NCBI RefSeq assembly: GCF_032854445.1
Contig: NC_088295.1
Span: 43,509,385 to 43,573,384 of the forward strand
Origin: Liolophura sinensis
Taxonomy: Eukaryota > Mollusca > Polyplacophora > Chitonida > Chitonidae
DNA length: 64,000 bases
Direction of reading: 5' to 3'
In this document: piece by piece, positions 59,203-64,000 of the stretch
Layout: every line of letters starts with the position of its first letter
Position numbering within the stretch: the stretch's first letter is position 1
Program-made: the position numbers and the translations under genes
Notes under the pieces: generated by a model
The model's input: only the letters and a program-made list of their open reading frames with translations
What the model was told of the DNA's origin: nothing
Databases searched by the model: none

Positions 59203-59670
59203 TACATATTGGTACCACCTAGGATGGCCAAATCGCCTTGCTATTTTAAGTTGGTACATGTCTTTAGTTCATGTTTTGACATGATAGACCTCGCAGATCG
59301 GTAGGTTTGCAGGATTGAGGTCCCTCTTGTGTAGGGCACAGATTCTTTGGTCAAGTTTTTGGATTTTGGATTGCTGCCGCCTGCACTAAGCTAAGCAAAC
59401 TGGGTAAGAGGCTCGTTTGTTTTCGTCCATTAGAAAACAGCTGTATCTGCATGATAATCCTTGAGACATCTTTGTCTGTTTTAGTGCTGAGAGAAAGTGG
59501 GTAAACAATTTCATCTCTAAAGAGACCTTGAGATCTATCAAACAACGCTTGGATGGAACGTTCTGGAGGTAGTTGATGTATCCCTAGAAAATCTTCTACA
59601 AGTGATAGTTACAGGTTAATCACAAACAACTTTTGATAGTACAGTCAAGTCTTTGTCATGGTGAAAATGC
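59203..59670. repeat. Dispersed repeat, long form
   Basis: Outer parts 59203-59345 and 59566-59670 match the short form at 56133-56395. The middle block 59346-59565 is found only here and has a minus-strand open frame of 64 codons (59351-59545) without a recognised domain. Confidence 0.88.
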
Positions 59671-60190
59671 TACTGAACTAGCTGTCATGTTACATTGTTT
59701 AAAACTGGTTCGTGTTCAAGTCCTGTTTCCTATGTCCACCGCGGTCGCCACGGTATGGCTGAAATATTACCGATGTGGCGTTAAGCCCTAATCATTCATT
59801 CATTCATTCATTCTTTGTCCAACGCTCGTTGTAGAATGTCCCACGAACCTAATCTTCTCACGATATCAGGAATTCTGTCATAATCAAAGCAATGAAGCCT
59901 AACTGCTTCATTTACATAACTGTGGCTTCCATGAAATAATCCCGAAATAATTTGCTTTAGGGTCTATTCAGTTAATGCATTTATGGCTCTATACAAGTAC
60001 GTCTGTGCGTTTTAATGTACTAGTTTAGCAGTCTGCATCTGTCAAGTGGCAAAGACCTTCTGTGACGTCACTGTTTACGATAAAAGGCCACTCAAGTACC
60101 TAGTCTTTTAAAGGAAATTTACTAGGTCGTAAGAATTTGAAAAAAAAAAGTATTTCGTCTGACATACACATCACAACAATGTTTTTTCTT

Positions 60191-60210
60191 CCTCTCTCTC
60201 TCTCTCTCTT
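60191..60210. repeat. (TC)n microsatellite
   Basis: About nine tc units after ttttttcttcc. Confidence 0.95.
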
Positions 60211-60904
60211 GTTTTTTGTCTAATTTCAAAATAGACATTTGCATTGTACAAAGAGTATTACAAAATAATTTAGTCCTTAATCTTAGTGTTTGGCGGAACT
60301 ATGAGATACCGGTATTCTTGACGGAAAGTAAAATAAATCTGTTTCCTCTGACATTGTAATTTTTAGAATTGTGGATCACAGATAAAGAAATAACACGAAC
60401 GTTTACTTACCTGAGCTAATCTACCTTAATTCACCGTAATAATGTGTAAATAAAGTACAGCTGTGCATATAAACTGTTATTATCAACCCAGCTGGAAACC
60501 TTGCAAATCTTTACATGTAAATGTGCAGGCCAGCTGAATATTCAGCTAACAGCGCGCATGAAATAAAGACAAAATGTGGACTGCTAAATTTTCTTTGCTT
60601 CACAAATAATACAAACTACCCTTTTAAATTGGTCTTATCATATAATTAACTGAGAGTCCACGATATATTGACGTTTTTCTTCCTTTTTTAAATTTGCACA
60701 ATGCCTTATACGGTTATTTGTTTTATTTTATCAAGATATGTGATAGGGCTAGCATTGGAGAAAGACTATCATGTTTTAATTTACTTCTACTGACCCTAAA
60801 AACTTGTTAGTTTTGGTCACCTCAGGTGGTATCAATATCATGTCTGGCCCATGGACTATAAGAGGATAGTTCAAAAACTGGTTGATTCGTATCAGTAAAA
60901 TAGT

Positions 60905-61095
60905 TCGGTGGGCCGCCTTACTTGCCTTCGGTATAAGTTGTCTCAGTGAAGCAGCACTAGGTAAAAGAGCGGTAAAAATACGTCCTGCGACAAGGAGGCA
61001 CATTATACGTACAAGCACTTTAAGGACTCTTTAGTCGTTATATGACTGAAAAATTGTTAAGTACGACCTTAAACCCAAGCACTCAATCAAAAAGG
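60905..61095 (+). mobile_element. Family B SINE, 3' part
   Basis: gtctcagtgaagcagcacta, aagagcggtaaaaatacgtc and gacaaggaggcacattatac match the 3' half of the copy at 32152-32520; the head is missing. Confidence 0.75.
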
Positions 61096-62709
61096 ACGCG
61101 CATATTAGATTCTCAAGATGAATAAATTTAATCAGTATTCGAAATCGTATACCATGCTAGTTTGTCGTTAATCAAAAGTGTGTATCTCAGTTGCCCTGTG
61201 ACTGGAATTGTTCCTATATCCAAAGTGCATGGGAATTGTACCCAGCATGATGCAGATACAACCATAAATATTTCATTTATACATGCAGGCCGGCGGTCAG
61301 TTTTATTAATGAGTTAATTCACAGGTTTTTCTCTACGGTAACATCTTTTTCAATCCTCTACATTTCAGTTACATGTATATGTAATAATGTACAGTAATGA
61401 CGTTTGCCTTTCCTTATTAAAATGCATCGTTCACCCCTCAGTTATTTATACAAGCTACTCAGATATTTCGAGGATCTTTAGCGACATGAGAATAACAGTA
61501 AATAGAACAGAGAAAATCTTTTGCACCCTATATATCTGCCACCACCTACAATCCGTCAAAACCGCTAACACGTTTCCATTACTATTCTGTGGCGATAAAA
61601 TATGCACACAATAAAATATTCCTTACCTAAACAAACGAATGAATGAATGACAGATTATTAAATTTAACGCTTTGTTGGCGGTATTTTCGGTTACATCTTG
61701 GCGTCCATATGTTAGATCCAGGGAACAGTTATAGCTTTCGAAAACACAAAAAAATAATCAGATCTTAAATCAGAACACAAAGAATATGAGATAAACATAG
61801 CCTGACATCACACGAAACACCTTTTGGGACTATGCTCCACATGAAAGAGCGCTAGGCCCGATCTTTCTCATTCACTAAACGGTATATTTTAATCAGATTA
61901 TCCGTTGGCTTTAAACAATCCATATATATATAGGAAAGGCTGTGAGGGACATGCATCTACCTTCGCTGGATTTAAAGGAAACTAGCCTTCATTGGCCTTG
62001 TGATTATTTACATGGAAGGTCCATAACGGTTGATGGTTGCAATAGCAATATTTTGTTTCGACGCGCAGATTTTTGCTTCCAGATTACCTTTATAAGTGCT
62101 GCGGTCATGATCTTTTCACATAGAAGGCAACAAGTGGTCGCGCCCACAGGAAATACAGTTCATCTGATTTGCAAAACTGCTTAGTATTTTGCTGATTTAT
62201 GTATGGTATTAAATACATGTATCAGACGTCCATAATGAACGTTCAAGGTCAATAATCGCGAGAAAACTTTCTAAAGCAATTAACGTTTAATTGCCAAAGA
62301 ACAACCCACCAATAGAACTAAAAAAAAAATTAGTGTACAGAATAATGTAAGAAGCAGTCAAGAGTTTTAAACAATGCCGAAGAGATGCAAGGAATGTATT
62401 ATTATGTATTAAAAAGTATTAAATGTATTTATCTCTGTTACGTGATATTTGTGTCTCTTCATATAGCGATTTTCATCAACACGATGCATACACCGCCCCT
62501 CTAACCCTGGGTTAAACAGAATTAGGCATAGCTATAGGAAGTATAAAGTAGTTTTACACGCTAGAGATTATGAATGCCTCGTTCATCTTTATACACCCAC
62601 AAGACAAATCATACTATTGATTCAGTTTAATAAAGTGGGAGTGAATAAAGGCGTTTGATGGAATAGCATTTAAATACATGCATCATTGCAGTTTTATCTA
62701 AATATTCTA

Positions 62710-62864
62710 TTATGCGAGAGAGGAATTTGTAAAAGCTTTGTGCTTGTCTGTGGCTTTCAATTCAAGAAGAGTTTGTCGATATGCTTTGGGTAACCCATGA
62801 TAGATATGAACAAGACCTTCATTTATTCCATATAGGCGTAACACCTTGGTAGTTATGCATGTTC
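62710..62864 (-). CDS. Possible last exon of an unrecognised gene
   Basis: Not recognised. After minus-strand acceptors gcttcag|TGACAG| an open frame of about 50 codons runs to TAA at 62712-62710. It encodes TTKVLRLYGINEGLVHIYHG and then KAYRQTLLELKATDKHKAF, which has balanced amino-acid use unlike the noise frames nearby. An upstream exon would lie at higher coordinates; the open minus-strand stretch around 63705-63830 (with EALITEYHTKWIW) is one weak candidate. It could still be chance. Confidence 0.35.
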
Positions 62865-64000
62865 CTGTCACTGAAGCAAAAATTAGCAACATATATATGG
62901 AAGGAAGGAACTTACAGAATAAAAAGAGGTTGGTGTGATTTTGGTAAACGTTAGGAAAATGTTCATAACACTTTCGGTTGGCCAGAAACGCAATGTATCT
63001 TAAAACATGTTCACCTGCAGTATATATTCTTTCTCTGTCAAGAAGGCATTGGCGATCGATATGTCCAAATCATATATAGCGGTATCAAAAAAGTAAAACA
63101 TTTATGTCCTTAAACACAAAGTAAATTAAACATTCCAATATGAACAGGGCATTTCCTTTAATGTAAACATAGAGCAAACCGCAGGCCTTTTTACACTTGT
63201 AGACAAACATACGGACAAACTCAGTCATGTGTAGAAGATAGTGTTCCTCAAAGGCTTAGGGAGTTGTCGCCCTGTAATCTATACCCTTCTCACCTGCGGG
63301 AATGATTGTGTGCACTGTGGTATATATCGACCTGTAACCCTACCTCATCGGGATCGAGTGTTGTTTGAGTTTAACCACACAGAAACCTCGCCAACATCGC
63401 CTCGACATTTACGGCTTGCCTCAGAATTAAATCTGACAGGAGAAATTGACATTTCAGGGGGGCACACTATTTACTCTGTTGTTTGTTGTGCATGGATCAA
63501 TGCGTCGCTTCGCAGAGCCCCACGAGATAGGATTTGAACCGTGTCACGTGATGCAATCTGCCCGACCAGGCTTGAAAATATCAGTCAAACGCGGCGTTTT
63601 AATATTTACTTGTGATATGATTTCTTACTGATGCTTCTCTAACTCGACTGCTGTTTTCTTGACACCCTCTGAAGCTAGTTATTAAAGGTATAATTAAAAA
63701 AAGGCCCACAATCACCATCTGCCGTTGTGGAGAAAGATTCACATCCGTGTAGCTTGAGCTCCAAATCCATTTGGTGTGATATTCTGTAATCAAAGCTTCA
63801 CAGGTGTTCACAGATGTATGAGAAAGAAAAAATATCCTAAATCTTGACAGCTTAAACACAGATTTTTGTAGCTATTTCTGCAGTTGTTGTCAGTATAGAT
63901 TTGTCTTTGCTGTACATGTAATGGAGTGTGAATAACATGTGCGACACTGGCTGTAATTGAGCTGTCTGTTTTCCAGATGGCCGTATTTATTCTTTTTTCT
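62865..64000. other. Window end, no gene recognised
   Basis: No exon could be supported with confidence. A pyrimidine-rich ctgttttccag followed by ATGGCC at about 63967-63980 on the plus strand looks like an acceptor with a start codon, but the sequence ends there. Confidence 0.4.

Larger units (their letters stand above)
49245..62709. other. Long stretch without a recognised gene
   Basis: I found no exon with a family signature. It contains repeats and SINEs listed separately, a C-run at about 54826-54837, a two-copy 28-bp direct repeat near 52118-52175 (aataacacaattgcttgtta), and many short open frames without recognisable domains. Intron sequence or unrecognised lineage-specific exons cannot be excluded. 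Confidence 0.5.

Noticed and set aside
61942-62184. 80-codon plus-strand open frame after a TATA-like run
   Set aside because: No domain, no splice context and composition like surrounding noise.

Overview
This is nuclear DNA from an animal. Coding sequence is cut into short exons with GT..AG introns, most of the window is non-coding, and there are many interspersed tRNA-derived SINEs, MITE-like inverted repeats and minisatellites. The recurring (TACATG)-type words and the SINE tail style suggest a lophotrochozoan, most likely a mollusc. That placement is an inference from repeat style and protein similarity, not a database result.

Four genes could be rebuilt by hand by joining in-phase exons. 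(1) Positions 1394-20779, plus strand: a complete 17-exon DPY19L3-type protein C-mannosyltransferase (723 aa), a multi-pass ER enzyme that mannosylates tryptophan in secreted proteins. (2) Positions 27468-37969, minus strand: a complete 5-exon F-box protein with an FBA (glycoprotein-binding) domain, of the FBXO2/FBXO6/FBXO27/FBXO44 group (306 aa). It is convergent with gene 1. (3) Positions 41156-42946, plus strand: a two-exon gene for a small secreted cysteine-rich peptide (83 aa: signal peptide, short propeptide, furin-type site, 42-residue mature part with 8 Cys). I could not match it to a named family, and its exons are too short to stand out as open frames. (4) Positions 47620-49244, minus strand: a Tctex1-domain dynein light chain-like protein (about 223 aa in two exons). 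A possible last exon of a fifth gene lies at 62710-62864 on the minus strand.

The most unusual feature is repeat growth out of gene parts. In the DPY19L3 gene the end of exon 6 plus its splice donor is repeated 17 times (99-bp unit). The end of the next exon plus its donor is repeated 6 times (75-bp unit), and there the reading frame stays open through all copies, so donor choice could add 25-residue hydrophobic blocks. In the F-box gene the last 34 bp of coding sequence are present three times across the stop codon, a fragment carrying the exon 2 splice acceptor is copied upstream of the gene, and intron 4 holds about 46 copies of an 88-bp unit.

Layout: 1-1393 upstream region; 1394-20779 DPY19L3-like gene with large introns, SINEs and four minisatellites; 20780-27467 intergenic region between converging genes; 27468-37969 F-box gene; 37970-41155 spacer with duplicated and inverted repeats; 41156-42946 Cys-rich peptide gene with a MITE and SINEs in its intron; 42947-47619 repeat-rich spacer; 47620-49244 Tctex1 gene; 49245-64000 mostly non-coding, with a 60-bp array, a GGT microsatellite, dispersed repeats and the possible minus-strand exon. 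Genes 1 and 2 both relate to mannose-bearing glycoproteins of the ER, one making C-mannosyl-tryptophan and the other probably recognising N-glycans during ER-associated degradation. Their adjacency is probably chance.
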